Below are positions 9,012 to 16,826 of a stretch of DNA of 64,000 nucleotides, piece after piece. Source of the stretch: JAJTGZ01 sp964403525 (GTDB lineage Bacteria > Planctomycetota > Phycisphaerae > Phycisphaerales > UBA1924); NCBI GenBank assembly GCA_964403525.1, contig CAYOGE010000007.1:37529-101528 (forward strand), in the 5' to 3' direction. How positions within the stretch are numbered: the stretch's first letter is position 1; each line of letters begins with the position of its first letter. The position numbers were made by a program, and so were the translations under genes. A model generated the notes under the pieces. That model did no database searches, was not told the DNA's origin, and saw only the letters and a program-made list of their open reading frames with translations.

Positions 9012-9404
9012 TCACAGGGTCTTCCACTCGGCGGGGACCTTTCCGTGCTCAGCGCGGATCACGCTGCGGATGCCGCCGCGCCCGCGCCAGTGTGTGACAA
9101 CCTGCAGCCAGGTCGGTCGGAGCAGCCGGACGAGGTCGTCGCGGATCTGGTTTGTCACGCCCTCGTAGAAGATCCCTTGATCCCGGAAGCTCTGGTAGTA
9201 GAGCTTGAGGCTCTTGAGCTCAACGCACCCGTGCTTGCCGGCTGCGGTGCTGGCTGGAGCGGGCTGGTAGCGCAGCGTGACGGCGGCGAAGTCGGGGTGC
9301 CCGGTCATGGGGCACTTGCTGGTGAACTCTTCGCTCACGTGCTCGATCACAAACGGGGTATCGCCCGGGGTTTTGAACGCCTCGAGGAGCTTCGCGTCGG
9401 CCAT
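9012..9404 (-). CDS. queF: NADPH-dependent 7-cyano-7-deazaguanine reductase
   Basis: 130 residues, a short type I QueF. It reduces the nitrile preQ0 to preQ1 in queuosine tRNA modification. The catalytic Cys and Asp are in SKCPMTGHPDF, and the QueF signature VELKSLKLY with a downstream FYEGVTNQI is present. The ATG at 9404 was chosen over an upstream codon at 9425 because a -10-like TACGCT lies 8 nt before it and because family members begin a few residues before the KTPGDTPF-like segment. No other queuosine gene is nearby. Confidence 0.94.
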   Translation of the reverse strand: MADAKLLEAFKTPGDTPFVIEHVSEEFTSKCPMTGHPDFAAVTLRYQPAPASTAAGKHGCVELKSLKLYYQSFRDQGIFYEGVTNQIRDDLVRLLRPTWLQVVTHWRGRGGIRSVIRAEHGKVPAEWKTL

Positions 9405-9412
9405 AGGGGCGA

Positions 9413-9418
9413 AGCGTA
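9413..9418 (-). promoter_or_regulatory. -10-like TACGCT 8 nt before queF
   Basis: On the minus strand TACGCT ends 8 nt before the queF ATG, which predicts a leaderless or near-leaderless transcript. No good -35 is visible. Confidence 0.6.
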
Positions 9419-9466
9419 GCAGCACGGGTGCGATCGGTTTTGGTCGGCGTACCCGCCCGCCGTCTA

Positions 9467-10522
9467 TCAGCGGAACCGGCCCAGCAGAGCTTCGATAGAG
9501 GGTTGGTTCCGGTTGATGGCGAGGCTGCGGCGCAGCGCGTTGATGCCGCGCTGGCGTGCGTCGTTGTCGGTGTTCTTGGACCAGTAATAGCGGTTGAGCT
9601 CGCAGACGCCGACGCCGTTGAGCGCCGGGAAATAGTCGGGGTCAAGCTTGAGGCTCGCCTCGAACGACTCGCCCGCCTTGGCGTAGTCGGCGAGTTTGAA
9701 CTGCGCGTATCCGAGGCGCTCCCATGCGGAGGCGGAGGGGACGGTCTTGACCAGTTGCTCCAGCGTGCTGCGCATCTCGCCGTAGCGCCCCAGGCTCTTG
9801 AGGCTTTCCGCGTATGCAAGCAGGATTCGCGGCGTGGACTCGACGAGTTCGAAGCTCTGCTGGAACTCGGTGACGGCCTCTTCGTGCCGGCCAAGGTCGG
9901 CGTAGACGGCCGCGAGGTTGACGCGTGCCGGGCCGTTCTTGGGGTCGATCTTGATGGCCCGCTCGCCGAAGGTGTAGGCCTGGCTGCTCTCGCCCAGTTG
10001 GTAGTATGCGACGGAGAGGTTGAGGTTCGTCTGAAAGTCATCGGGCTTGACCGAGAGCGCCTTGAGGTAGGCACCGACCGCTTCGGTCACACGGTCGAGC
10101 AGGTGGAGCATCAGGCCGTGGTAGTACTGAGCATCAAAGTTCTTTGGGGCGACGCGGGCCGCCTCGCCGTAGGCCTTCTCCGCCTTGCTGTAGTCGCCCT
10201 CGCTGCGGTAGATGTCACCGAGGCCCAGGTGCGCGTCGGTCAGCGTCGGGTTGATCGCGATGGCCTTTTCAAACTCCTCGATAGCGGCGGCGTTGTTGCC
10301 TGCGTCCATCGCGGCCTCGCCGGCGATGATGTGCTCGAGCCCCGGTCCACCGACGGTGCCTGCGCCGCCTTGGTCAGGGGCGTTGGTACTGGTGGAAGTC
10401 CGGCAACCGCCCACAAGCAGCGCGAGCGCTGCGAGCGTGCCACCGGCGGCCGCGAGCAGGCGGCGCGATGGGCGGGGATTGTGGGCGGGCGCGTTGTATC
10501 GGTTGAGGTCGTGCGCGGGCAT
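9467..10522 (-). CDS. Tetratricopeptide repeat lipoprotein
   Basis: 351 residues. A basic N-terminus, a hydrophobic segment and the lipobox LLVGGC mark it as an exported lipoprotein. About eight TPR units follow, with the usual 34-residue spacing and motifs such as NPTLTDAHLGLGDIY and ALSVKPDDFQTNLNLSVAY. TPR lipoproteins scaffold protein complexes at the membrane; no partner is evident here. The ATG at 10522 is preferred to a codon at 10561 because a GATACT hexamer lies 8 nt upstream. Confidence 0.85.
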   Translation of the reverse strand: MPAHDLNRYNAPAHNPRPSRRLLAAAGGTLAALALLVGGCRTSTSTNAPDQGGAGTVGGPGLEHIIAGEAAMDAGNNAAAIEEFEKAIAINPTLTDAHLGLGDIYRSEGDYSKAEKAYGEAARVAPKNFDAQYYHGLMLHLLDRVTEAVGAYLKALSVKPDDFQTNLNLSVAYYQLGESSQAYTFGERAIKIDPKNGPARVNLAAVYADLGRHEEAVTEFQQSFELVESTPRILLAYAESLKSLGRYGEMRSTLEQLVKTVPSASAWERLGYAQFKLADYAKAGESFEASLKLDPDYFPALNGVGVCELNRYYWSKNTDNDARQRGINALRRSLAINRNQPSIEALLGRFR

Positions 10523-10589
10523 GGTGCGAAAGTATCGGCCCGCACCTGCCTGCAAGGCCAAAAACGCCGCTGGGGTTGCGCCCCGGCCG

Positions 10590-11642
10590 TCAGACCCTTG
10601 GCTTCCTTGCCTGCTTTCGGGCCTTTTTCCTTGGCGTCGCGGCGGGTTTGGCGACAGCAGCCGCCTTCCGTGGCTTCGTCGTTGCCGCGCGGGTCGGTGT
10701 TGACTCTGGCTTCGGCGCTGCGCCGACGATGGGGCTTACGGAAGGGAACTCCCGTGCCGTGGAGCCGATCAACGCTCGGAGCCGCGCAACGTTGATCTGG
10801 TCCCAGCACGGTCCGTTGCCCGGATCGGGCTTTTTGTCTTCCTTGGGGGTTTCCATGAGCTTGGGGACGGTTGCCAGGTGGGGGTGGTTGACGACGGCCG
10901 CGAAGCCCGCGAGGCCGATGGTGCCCTCGCCGATGTGGGCGTGGCGGTCGACGCGGCTGGCGCAGGGGGTCTTGCTGTCGTTGAGGTGCATGCAGCGGAT
11001 GTTGGTCGCGCCGAGCTTGGCCGTCATCTCGGCAAGGATGCGTTCAGCGCCCGCGCGCGTCGAGAGGTCGTATCCGGCGGCGTGCGCGTGAGCGGTGTCG
11101 ATGCAGAAACCGATGCGGTTGCTCGCTCCCACGGCCTGTGCGATGCGCCCGTGCAGATCGGCCAGTTCCTCGAACGTGCGCCCGATCGTGCTCCCCTGGC
11201 CCGCGACGTTCTCAAGGCACATGACGACCTTGTACCCCGCGGTCTCGTTGATGAGCTTGGCGCACGCCGCGGCGATGCGTGCCACCCCCTCTTCGAGCAA
11301 GCTCGTGGTGAACGCACCGGGGTGAAACACCAGCAGCCCGATGCCGAGTTGCTCAGCCCGCTCGATCTCGATCCGCATCAGCTCGATCGACCCCTTGTAG
11401 AGCTCGGGGTTGGGCGAAGCCAGGTTCGCCAGGTACGAAGCGTGCGAAGTCACGTGCCCGCCACTCCACTTGAGCCGCTTCATTTCGGCGGCCCACTCGT
11501 GGATCGCCGACTTCTCCAGCGGCTTGGCGTTCCACTGTTGCTGGTTCTTGGTGAAGACCTGCACGCAGTCGAGGCCGATGGACTCGGCTTCGCGAAGGGC
11601 GTTGGTCATCGAGCCGGAAATCGAGAGGTGGGAGCCGAACAT
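10590..11642 (-). CDS. nfo: Endonuclease IV with a basic C-terminal tail
   Basis: 350 residues. It cleaves DNA 5' of abasic sites in base excision repair. The TIM-barrel zinc ligands are visible: VFHPGAF, CLENVAGQG (Glu), CIDTAHAHAAGYD (Asp and His), MHLNDSK, DRHAHIGEG (Asp and His) and LMETPKE (Glu). The family is about 280 residues; here about 60 extra residues form a Lys/Arg/Ala/Pro-rich tail resembling histone H1 C-termini, which may help bind DNA. It is divergent from the SDR gene at 11710. A TACGCT hexamer lies 6 nt before the ATG. Confidence 0.94.
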   Translation of the reverse strand: MFGSHLSISGSMTNALREAESIGLDCVQVFTKNQQQWNAKPLEKSAIHEWAAEMKRLKWSGGHVTSHASYLANLASPNPELYKGSIELMRIEIERAEQLGIGLLVFHPGAFTTSLLEEGVARIAAACAKLINETAGYKVVMCLENVAGQGSTIGRTFEELADLHGRIAQAVGASNRIGFCIDTAHAHAAGYDLSTRAGAERILAEMTAKLGATNIRCMHLNDSKTPCASRVDRHAHIGEGTIGLAGFAAVVNHPHLATVPKLMETPKEDKKPDPGNGPCWDQINVARLRALIGSTAREFPSVSPIVGAAPKPESTPTRAATTKPRKAAAVAKPAATPRKKARKQARKPRV

Positions 11643-11648
11643 GGAGCG

Positions 11649-11654
11649 AGCGTA
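11649..11654 (-). promoter_or_regulatory. -10-like TACGCT 6 nt before nfo
   Basis: On the minus strand TACGCT is followed by 6 nt and the nfo ATG, giving a predicted leaderless start. Confidence 0.6.
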
Positions 11655-11697
11655 AGCGGGCCAGCGAAGCCGGAAGAAGCGGCGTCCCTCGCGGTCG

Positions 11698-11703
11698 TAC
11701 CCT
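11698..11703 (+). promoter_or_regulatory. -10-like TACCCT 6 nt before the SDR gene
   Basis: TACCCT is followed by 6 nt and the ATG at 11710. It is back to back with the nfo hexamer in a 67-bp divergent region. Confidence 0.6.
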
Positions 11704-11709
11704 CACGCC

Positions 11710-12522
11710 ATGACGACACTCAGCGGGCGGATCGCGGTGGTAACGGGGGCCTCGGCCGGCATCGGACTGGCGATCGCGCAGGAACTCGCGTCGCAGGGGG
11801 CGAGCGTGGTGATCAACGCGCGCCGGGCGGAGGTGCTCAAGCACGTTGCCGACGAGATCAACCTGAGCGTCGGCGCCCCCGCCGACAAAGCGCGGTGCGT
11901 GCCGGTGGCGGGCGACTGCTCCGAGCAAGGGGTGATCGATCAGATGCTCAACACCGCCAGGCGGTCGTTCGGCGCGGAGGCCGACCTGGTGGTGGTCAAC
12001 GCGGGCCGGGGGCTGAGCGGCTCGGTGCTGACGTCCGACACGACCCAGTGGGACGAGATGGTGCGCACGAACATCCTCGGCGCGGCGGCGCTGATGCGGT
12101 CGGCAGCGCGGCGGCTGACGTCCTTTGTTCCAGACGGGGAGACGGGCCAGTCCGGGGCGTGGCTCAAGCGGGCGGGGCGCGACCTGATCGTGATCGGCTC
12201 GGTGGTCGGGCGGAACGTGTCGCCCTACTCGTCGATGTACGGCGGCACGAAGTTCGCCGTGCACGGCATGGTTGAGGGTGTGCGGCGCGAGCTTGCCCCG
12301 AAGGGTGTGCGCGTGTCGCTGGTTGAGCCCGGGTTTGTGATCAGCGAGTTCCAGGGTGTCGCGGGGTACGACCCGGCCTGGTTCAAGGGGGTGATGGAGA
12401 AGATCGGGCCCGCGCTGGACCCGGCCGACATCGCGCGGGCGATCGCCTTTGTCGCCTCGCAGCCGGCCCACGTGCACATCGCCGACATTCTGGTGCGCCC
12501 GACGCGGCAGGAGTATCCGTAG
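11710..12522 (+). CDS. Short-chain dehydrogenase/reductase (classical SDR)
   Basis: 270 residues with the Rossmann cofactor motif TGASAGIG near the N-terminus, an NAG motif in VVVNAGRG, the catalytic Ser in VIGSVVGR and the catalytic pair YGGTK (YxxxK). NARR after the second strand suggests preference for NADP(H). The substrate cannot be told from sequence. It is divergent from nfo and has a predicted leaderless promoter. Confidence 0.9.
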   Translation: MTTLSGRIAVVTGASAGIGLAIAQELASQGASVVINARRAEVLKHVADEINLSVGAPADKARCVPVAGDCSEQGVIDQMLNTARRSFGAEADLVVVNAGRGLSGSVLTSDTTQWDEMVRTNILGAAALMRSAARRLTSFVPDGETGQSGAWLKRAGRDLIVIGSVVGRNVSPYSSMYGGTKFAVHGMVEGVRRELAPKGVRVSLVEPGFVISEFQGVAGYDPAWFKGVMEKIGPALDPADIARAIAFVASQPAHVHIADILVRPTRQEYP

Positions 12523-12526
12523 GGGT

Positions 12527-12568
12527 AGTCGCGAGTCGCTGGTCGCGAGTCGCGAGTAACAAGTCAAC
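12527..12568. repeat. Heptamer tandem repeat, AGTCGC(G/T) type
   Basis: Six successive 7-bp units: four clear (AGTCGCG, AGTCGCT, GGTCGCG, AGTCGCG) and two degenerate. The array fills the space between two convergent genes. Related heptamers occur at 42104-42131 and 43714-43748. Confidence 0.8.
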
Positions 12569-12616
12569 CTCGCGGCCACCGACTGTCCGATCCGCGGATT
12601 CTTTGGCGACTCGCGG

Positions 12617-13636
12617 TTACTTCCTGTCGCGATACTGCTTGTGGCAGTCGGCGCACGAGGCGGCGACGGGGGCCCAGCGCGCCTCGAGTTGAGCCGCGCT
12701 GTCCTTGCGGACGAGCGCCTCTTCAAGCGCCGAAGCGCTCACAACCGCGCGGGCGAGTTGCCGCATGAACTCGTCGCCGTGCGACCTGGCGGCGGCGTCT
12801 TCGCTTGCGGTGCGGAAGTGGTCGGCCATGCGCCCTGCTTCTGCGGCGGGGACGAGGTCGGGCTGGTCGCTGGGGACTTTCCACGCGGCGCTGCGGATCT
12901 GGCCAAGGTGATCGAAGGCGGCGTCGACCTCAACCATCGCGGCGGTGAGCCCGGCCGGACGGCGGACAGGCGCGAACTCTCCCGGCGAGATCGGTGCGCG
13001 CAGGGCGGCCGGGTCCGCGGGTGTTGCTTCAGCGATGCTGGCGTAGAGGCCCGCGTAGGTCGGCGCGGTGCCGGCGAGCTTCATGAACGCGACGCCTTCG
13101 GCGGGCGTGAACCAGCCGAGCGCAACGGCCGCGCCCGCCGCCTGGGCGGGGCCGCGGTGCTTGCCGTGGTGGCAGTGGATGAAGACGCTCCCGGCGGCCA
13201 TCGACGAACTGACAGCGCGGGCGACTTCGAGCTGTTCGTGGGGGCTCACCCGCGCGTAGGTGGTGGGGATGTGGATGTACGCCAGCCCGTGCCTGCGTGC
13301 GGCCTCGACATCCGGTGCCGAGCCGTCAACGCTGATGAGCGTCTTGATCCCAAGGGACGCCAGGAATGCGAAGTCGTCGTCATCTTCAGGGGCGCCGCCC
13401 GAGAGGAGCCCGGCGTCAGCGCCTTTGCCATCACCCGCGCGGGCCTTGAGCCAGTGGAGGTTGTGGGGGCCCAGCGCTGCATCCGCGGCTGCGGCGGTCG
13501 GGTTGTTCAGGTCGCACTGAGCGGTGGGGGCCGTTTGCGGCGATGTGGTGCGCATCGCCGGGATGCTCTCGCACGCGCTGGCGCAGGAGAGAAGGGCGAT
13601 CGCAAAGATGGGGCGGGCTCTCACACGCGCGTGCAT
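12617..13636 (-). CDS. Exported dual-specificity/tyrosine phosphatase-like domain fused to a C-terminal cytochrome c (c556/c'-like)
   Basis: 339 residues. The N-terminus has a basic start, a hydrophobic segment and CASACES, so it is exported and possibly a lipoprotein. The middle (about 60-200) resembles compact bacterial dual-specificity phosphatases: KTLISVDG..PDVEAARRHG..YIHIPTTY, then the CX5R loop HCHHGKHRGP with predicted nucleophile Cys155 and Arg161. The C-terminal ~120 residues are helical and end in SCADCHKQYR, a CxxCH heme site close to the end as in four-helix cytochromes c' and c556. The ATG at 13636 was chosen because TATACT lies 7 nt before it; an ATG at 13663 is upstream of that. 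It is divergent from a cytochrome c-sugar dehydrogenase. The substrate is unknown. Confidence 0.82.
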   Translation of the reverse strand: MHARVRARPIFAIALLSCASACESIPAMRTTSPQTAPTAQCDLNNPTAAAADAALGPHNLHWLKARAGDGKGADAGLLSGGAPEDDDDFAFLASLGIKTLISVDGSAPDVEAARRHGLAYIHIPTTYARVSPHEQLEVARAVSSSMAAGSVFIHCHHGKHRGPAQAAGAAVALGWFTPAEGVAFMKLAGTAPTYAGLYASIAEATPADPAALRAPISPGEFAPVRRPAGLTAAMVEVDAAFDHLGQIRSAAWKVPSDQPDLVPAAEAGRMADHFRTASEDAAARSHGDEFMRQLARAVVSASALEEALVRKDSAAQLEARWAPVAASCADCHKQYRDRK

Positions 13637-13643
13637 GGCCGTG

Positions 13644-13649
13644 AGTATA
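13644..13649 (-). promoter_or_regulatory. -10-like TATACT 7 nt before the phosphatase-cytochrome gene
   Basis: Minus-strand TATACT is followed by 7 nt and the ATG at 13636, a predicted leaderless start. It shares a 72-bp divergent region with the + strand promoter at 13697. Confidence 0.65.
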
Positions 13650-13696
13650 CGGATGAGCCTCACAAAGACCGCGGAGCGGTCAGCCGGCGGCGTTGG

Positions 13697-13702
13697 TAGA
13701 CT
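13697..13702 (+). promoter_or_regulatory. -10-like TAGACT 6 nt before the sugar dehydrogenase gene
   Basis: TAGACT is followed by 6 nt and the ATG at 13709. No convincing -35 is visible at 16-18 bp. Confidence 0.65.
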
Positions 13703-13708
13703 GACGGC

Positions 13709-15232
13709 ATGAGCAAGCAGGTCATCGGTGCGTTGTGGCTGGCCGGGGCGGTGGGAGTGGGCGGGATCGGGGGCATCGCGTCGCCCGCGATGGCGCAGCA
13801 GAGAGGCTCAAGCAGCGCAACGGCGATGTGGGAAGCCTCGTGCCTCTCCTGCCACGGCGCAAGCGGAGAGGGCAAGGGGACGCTCGCCAAGTCGCTGCTT
13901 GTTGATGAGAAGATGGAGCAGACGCTCGACCGTCCGTTCTTTGAGACGCTCCAGGCCGCAAAGGGGCCGCACGCGGTCGCCGCGGGGATGAGCGACCAGG
14001 AGCGCTGGGCGCTGATCGTGCACCTGCGCGAGATGCAGAGCAAGGATTGGCGCAAGCGCGTGGGTGACCCCAAGGCGGACAAAGCAGGCGTCTACACCTC
14101 CCAGCACGCCCGCTTCAAGGTTGAGCCGTTCATCGCCAGCGGGCTGCAGACGCCGTGGTCGATCGAGTGGTTGCCGGCCAAGGATGGGGAACCGCAGCGC
14201 GCGCTCGTGACAGAGAAAGATGGCAAGCTCAAGGTGTACGACGACGGCCGCTTCACCGGCGAGGTGGGCGAACTGCCCAGGCTTGTCTCGCGTGGACAGG
14301 GTGGGCTGATGGATGTCGCCGCGCACCCCGACTATTCGAAGAACGGGTGGATTTACCTCTCCTTCGCCGAGCCGAGCGAGGATGGCAAGCGCGAGATGAC
14401 CAAGATCGTGCGCGGCAAGCTCACCGCCGCCGCGGGCGGCGGCCTGTCGTTCACCGACCAGCAGGTGATCTTCGCGGCGCGGCCTGAGCACTACGTCGGC
14501 CCGGGCGTTCACTACGGCAGCCGCATCGTCTTCCAGAGGCCCGCGCCCGGCACCGCCGACGCTGACGGCCGCTGGTACGTTCACTTCTCGATCGGCGAGC
14601 GCGGCGGCAACGAGCAGGCGCAGCAGCTCGACCGGCCCAACGGCAAGATGCACCGGCTGTGGGACGACGGCGCGGTGCCGACCGACAACCCGTACGCGCA
14701 GGGCCCGGCCAAGGCCTATCCGTCGATCTGGTCCAAGGGGCACCGCAACCAGCAGGGCGTCTGCATCGATGACAGCGGCAACCTCTGGGACACCGAGCAC
14801 GGCCCGCGCGGGGGCGATGAACTGAACCTGATCGTCCGCGGCGGCAACTACGGCTGGCCGCAGGCGTGCTTTGGCATCAACTATTCAGACCAGCCGTTCG
14901 TGACGCCGTGGAAGGAGAAGGCCGCCGACGGCACGCCGATCACGATGCCCATCTACCGCTGGCTGCCGTCGATCGCCGCGTGCGGGCTCGACAGCGCCCG
15001 CAGCGCCAACGTCAAGCCGACCTTTCCGCAGTGGTCGGGCGACCTCTTCGCCGGCGGGTTGGCCGGGCAGACGGTCGAACGGCTGCGGGTCGTGGACGGG
15101 AAACTCACCGAGCGTGAAGAACTCATCCACGGCATGGGACGTGTGCGTGATGTTGCTTTTGGGCCAGACGGCTGCCTCTACCTCGTGCTCAACGGGCCGG
15201 ACAAAGTGGTCCGGCTGGTGCCGGCGAAGTAG
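13709..15232 (+). CDS. Periplasmic cytochrome c - PQQ-dependent sugar dehydrogenase (glucose/sorbosone dehydrogenase fold)
   Basis: 507 residues. A signal peptide ends near ASPAMAQQ. A small class I cytochrome c domain follows (about 30-115) with CLSCHGASGEG, and a Met ligand probably in AAGMSDQE. The remainder is a GSDH six-bladed beta-propeller: TPWSIEWLP, GQGGLMDVAAHPDY, HYGSRIVF, GHRNQQGVCID and DTEHGPRGGDELNLI are its typical landmarks. Such enzymes oxidise aldoses at a PQQ cofactor and pass electrons to cytochrome c, here on the same chain. It is divergent from the phosphatase-cytochrome gene, which suggests joint regulation. No PQQ synthesis gene is in the window. Confidence 0.9.
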   Translation: MSKQVIGALWLAGAVGVGGIGGIASPAMAQQRGSSSATAMWEASCLSCHGASGEGKGTLAKSLLVDEKMEQTLDRPFFETLQAAKGPHAVAAGMSDQERWALIVHLREMQSKDWRKRVGDPKADKAGVYTSQHARFKVEPFIASGLQTPWSIEWLPAKDGEPQRALVTEKDGKLKVYDDGRFTGEVGELPRLVSRGQGGLMDVAAHPDYSKNGWIYLSFAEPSEDGKREMTKIVRGKLTAAAGGGLSFTDQQVIFAARPEHYVGPGVHYGSRIVFQRPAPGTADADGRWYVHFSIGERGGNEQAQQLDRPNGKMHRLWDDGAVPTDNPYAQGPAKAYPSIWSKGHRNQQGVCIDDSGNLWDTEHGPRGGDELNLIVRGGNYGWPQACFGINYSDQPFVTPWKEKAADGTPITMPIYRWLPSIAACGLDSARSANVKPTFPQWSGDLFAGGLAGQTVERLRVVDGKLTEREELIHGMGRVRDVAFGPDGCLYLVLNGPDKVVRLVPAK

Positions 15233-15323
15233 GAAATAGGCCCTACGGGTCTTATGGGGCGTACGTGACCTCGCGCGGTGCGCGCTAACATCCGCCCCGG
15301 TTTTCCGGGATGGAGGTTCTCGC

Positions 15324-16529
15324 ATGACGAAGGTACTCGTTCTCGGCGCGGGCAAGGTCGGCAAGTCGGTCGCGGAGCTGCTGCTCGCCTGCGGCAAGGG
15401 CGCGTACAGCGTGACCCTGGCCGACCGTGACGCGGGCATGCTGGCGATCGCGAAGGAGAACATCTCCCGGCTCGCTTCGCTGGTGAAGCACCCCGTTCCG
15501 TGCGAGTACAAGACCGTTGACGTGAGCGACCCGAGCGCGGTCAAGGCCCTGCTGAAGGGGCACGACTCGGTGATCTGCATGCTGCCGTTCAACTTCGTCA
15601 TGGGCATCGCCGAGGCGGCCAACGAGCTGGGCGTCAACTACTTCGACGTGACCGAGGATGTCGAGACGACCGACAAGGTCAAGTCGATCGCCGACGGCGG
15701 GCGTGCAAAGGTGGCGCTGGTGCCGCAGTGCGGGCTGGCGCCGGGGTACATCGCCATCGCCGCCCACGAGGTGGCCCGCAACTTCAAGTCGATCGACACG
15801 CTCATCCTGCGCGTGGGCGCGCTCCCGCAGTACCCCACCAACCGGCTCAAGTACAACGTCACCTGGTCCGCCGCGGGCGTGATCAACGAGTACTGCGAGC
15901 CGTGCAACGTCATGCTCGGGGGCAAGAGCGTGAAGGTGCCGGCGCTGGGGGGCGTTGAGAACTTCACGCTCAACGGGTGCGAGTTTGAGGCCTTCTTCAC
16001 CTCCGGCGGCATCGGCAGCCTCGTCGAGACGCTCGTCGCCGCCGGCAAGACCGGCGCTGAGACCACGCTGGCGTACAAGTCGATCCGCTACCCCGGGCAC
16101 GCCGAGCTGATGAAGTTCCTGCTGGGCGACCTGCGCCTTGGCCAGGAGCACGCCGAGCCGACCAGGGCCGGGCGCATCTTCGACCGCGCCCTGGCGGTCG
16201 ACCTGCTCGAGCACGGCTGCCCGCGCACGACGCAGGACATGGTCGTCGTCTTCATCACCGGCATCGGCATCGGGCACGACGGCATCCGCCGCCAGATCAA
16301 CTTCGGCCGCAACATCCCCGCGACGGAGATGTTCGGGCGTCTGTGGCCGGCGATCGAGCTCACCACGGCGGCGGGCGTCTGCGCGATGGTCGACCTGCAC
16401 CGCCAGGGGAAGACCGCCAGGTCCGGCTTCATCAAGCAGGAGGATGTCTCGCTGGGGACGTTCAACCAGACGGTTTTCGGGCTGGGATACGAAGGGCCGC
16501 ACATGATCGAAGCGGCGGTCGCCCGGTAA
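15324..16529 (+). CDS. Saccharopine dehydrogenase family protein (lysine dehydrogenase-like), copy 1
   Basis: 401 residues. It has an N-terminal Rossmann fold VLVLGAGKVGKSVAELL, a second acidic motif LADRDAG, and the family segment CMLPFNFVMGIAEAANELGVNYFDVTED. The C-terminal part begins at VPQCGLAPGYIAIAAHEV and includes SIRYPGH. Relatives are NAD(P)-dependent amino acid dehydrogenases such as L-lysine 6-dehydrogenase; the substrate here is unproven. A strong GGAGG ribosome site 7 nt before the ATG, and TAACAT about 33 nt upstream, suggest a leadered transcript, unlike many neighbours. It is convergent with pxpA across the 21-bp repeat. A diverged paralogue lies at 20602. Confidence 0.85.
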   Translation: MTKVLVLGAGKVGKSVAELLLACGKGAYSVTLADRDAGMLAIAKENISRLASLVKHPVPCEYKTVDVSDPSAVKALLKGHDSVICMLPFNFVMGIAEAANELGVNYFDVTEDVETTDKVKSIADGGRAKVALVPQCGLAPGYIAIAAHEVARNFKSIDTLILRVGALPQYPTNRLKYNVTWSAAGVINEYCEPCNVMLGGKSVKVPALGGVENFTLNGCEFEAFFTSGGIGSLVETLVAAGKTGAETTLAYKSIRYPGHAELMKFLLGDLRLGQEHAEPTRAGRIFDRALAVDLLEHGCPRTTQDMVVVFITGIGIGHDGIRRQINFGRNIPATEMFGRLWPAIELTTAAGVCAMVDLHRQGKTARSGFIKQEDVSLGTFNQTVFGLGYEGPHMIEAAVAR

Positions 16530-16646
16530 CGCGGCGGCGCGGGACCAATAAAACCGTCGTTTCCGGCGTGCGGCGCGGGCTGGCCTTGATTCTGTCGTGT
16601 TACACGGGTCCGCGGCGCGCTCCCGCGGGCCGCGGCGCGGTTCTTC

Positions 16647-16806
16647 GTCCATGGAAAGGCGCGCCACATCCATGGAGAAGCCTGCCACATCCATGGAGAA
16701 TCGCGCCACATCCATGGAGAATCGCGCCACATCCATGGAAGACCGCGCCGCATCCATGGAGAATCGCGCCACATCCATGGAAAACCGCGCCGCATCCATG
16801 GAGCAG
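16647..16806. repeat. 21-bp tandem array, eight copies, invariant TCCATGGA palindrome
   Basis: CCATGG begins at 16649 and recurs at exactly 21-bp steps eight times (last at 16796). TCCATGGA is identical in all eight copies; differences are confined to the 3-4 bases after it and one A/G in the CC(A/G)CAT stretch before it. The array fills the gap between two convergent genes. 21 bp is two B-DNA turns, so all palindromes face the same side of the helix. The frame translates as 7-residue repeats on both strands, but no gene-like start or flanking conservation supports coding. Unlike CRISPR there are no unique spacers. Confidence 0.95.
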
Positions 16807-16826
16807 GACGCTGCAGGTGAGGAGGG

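Noticed and set aside
16647..16806. CRISPR array
   Set aside because: Units are contiguous 21-mers with no unique spacers and no cas genes nearby.
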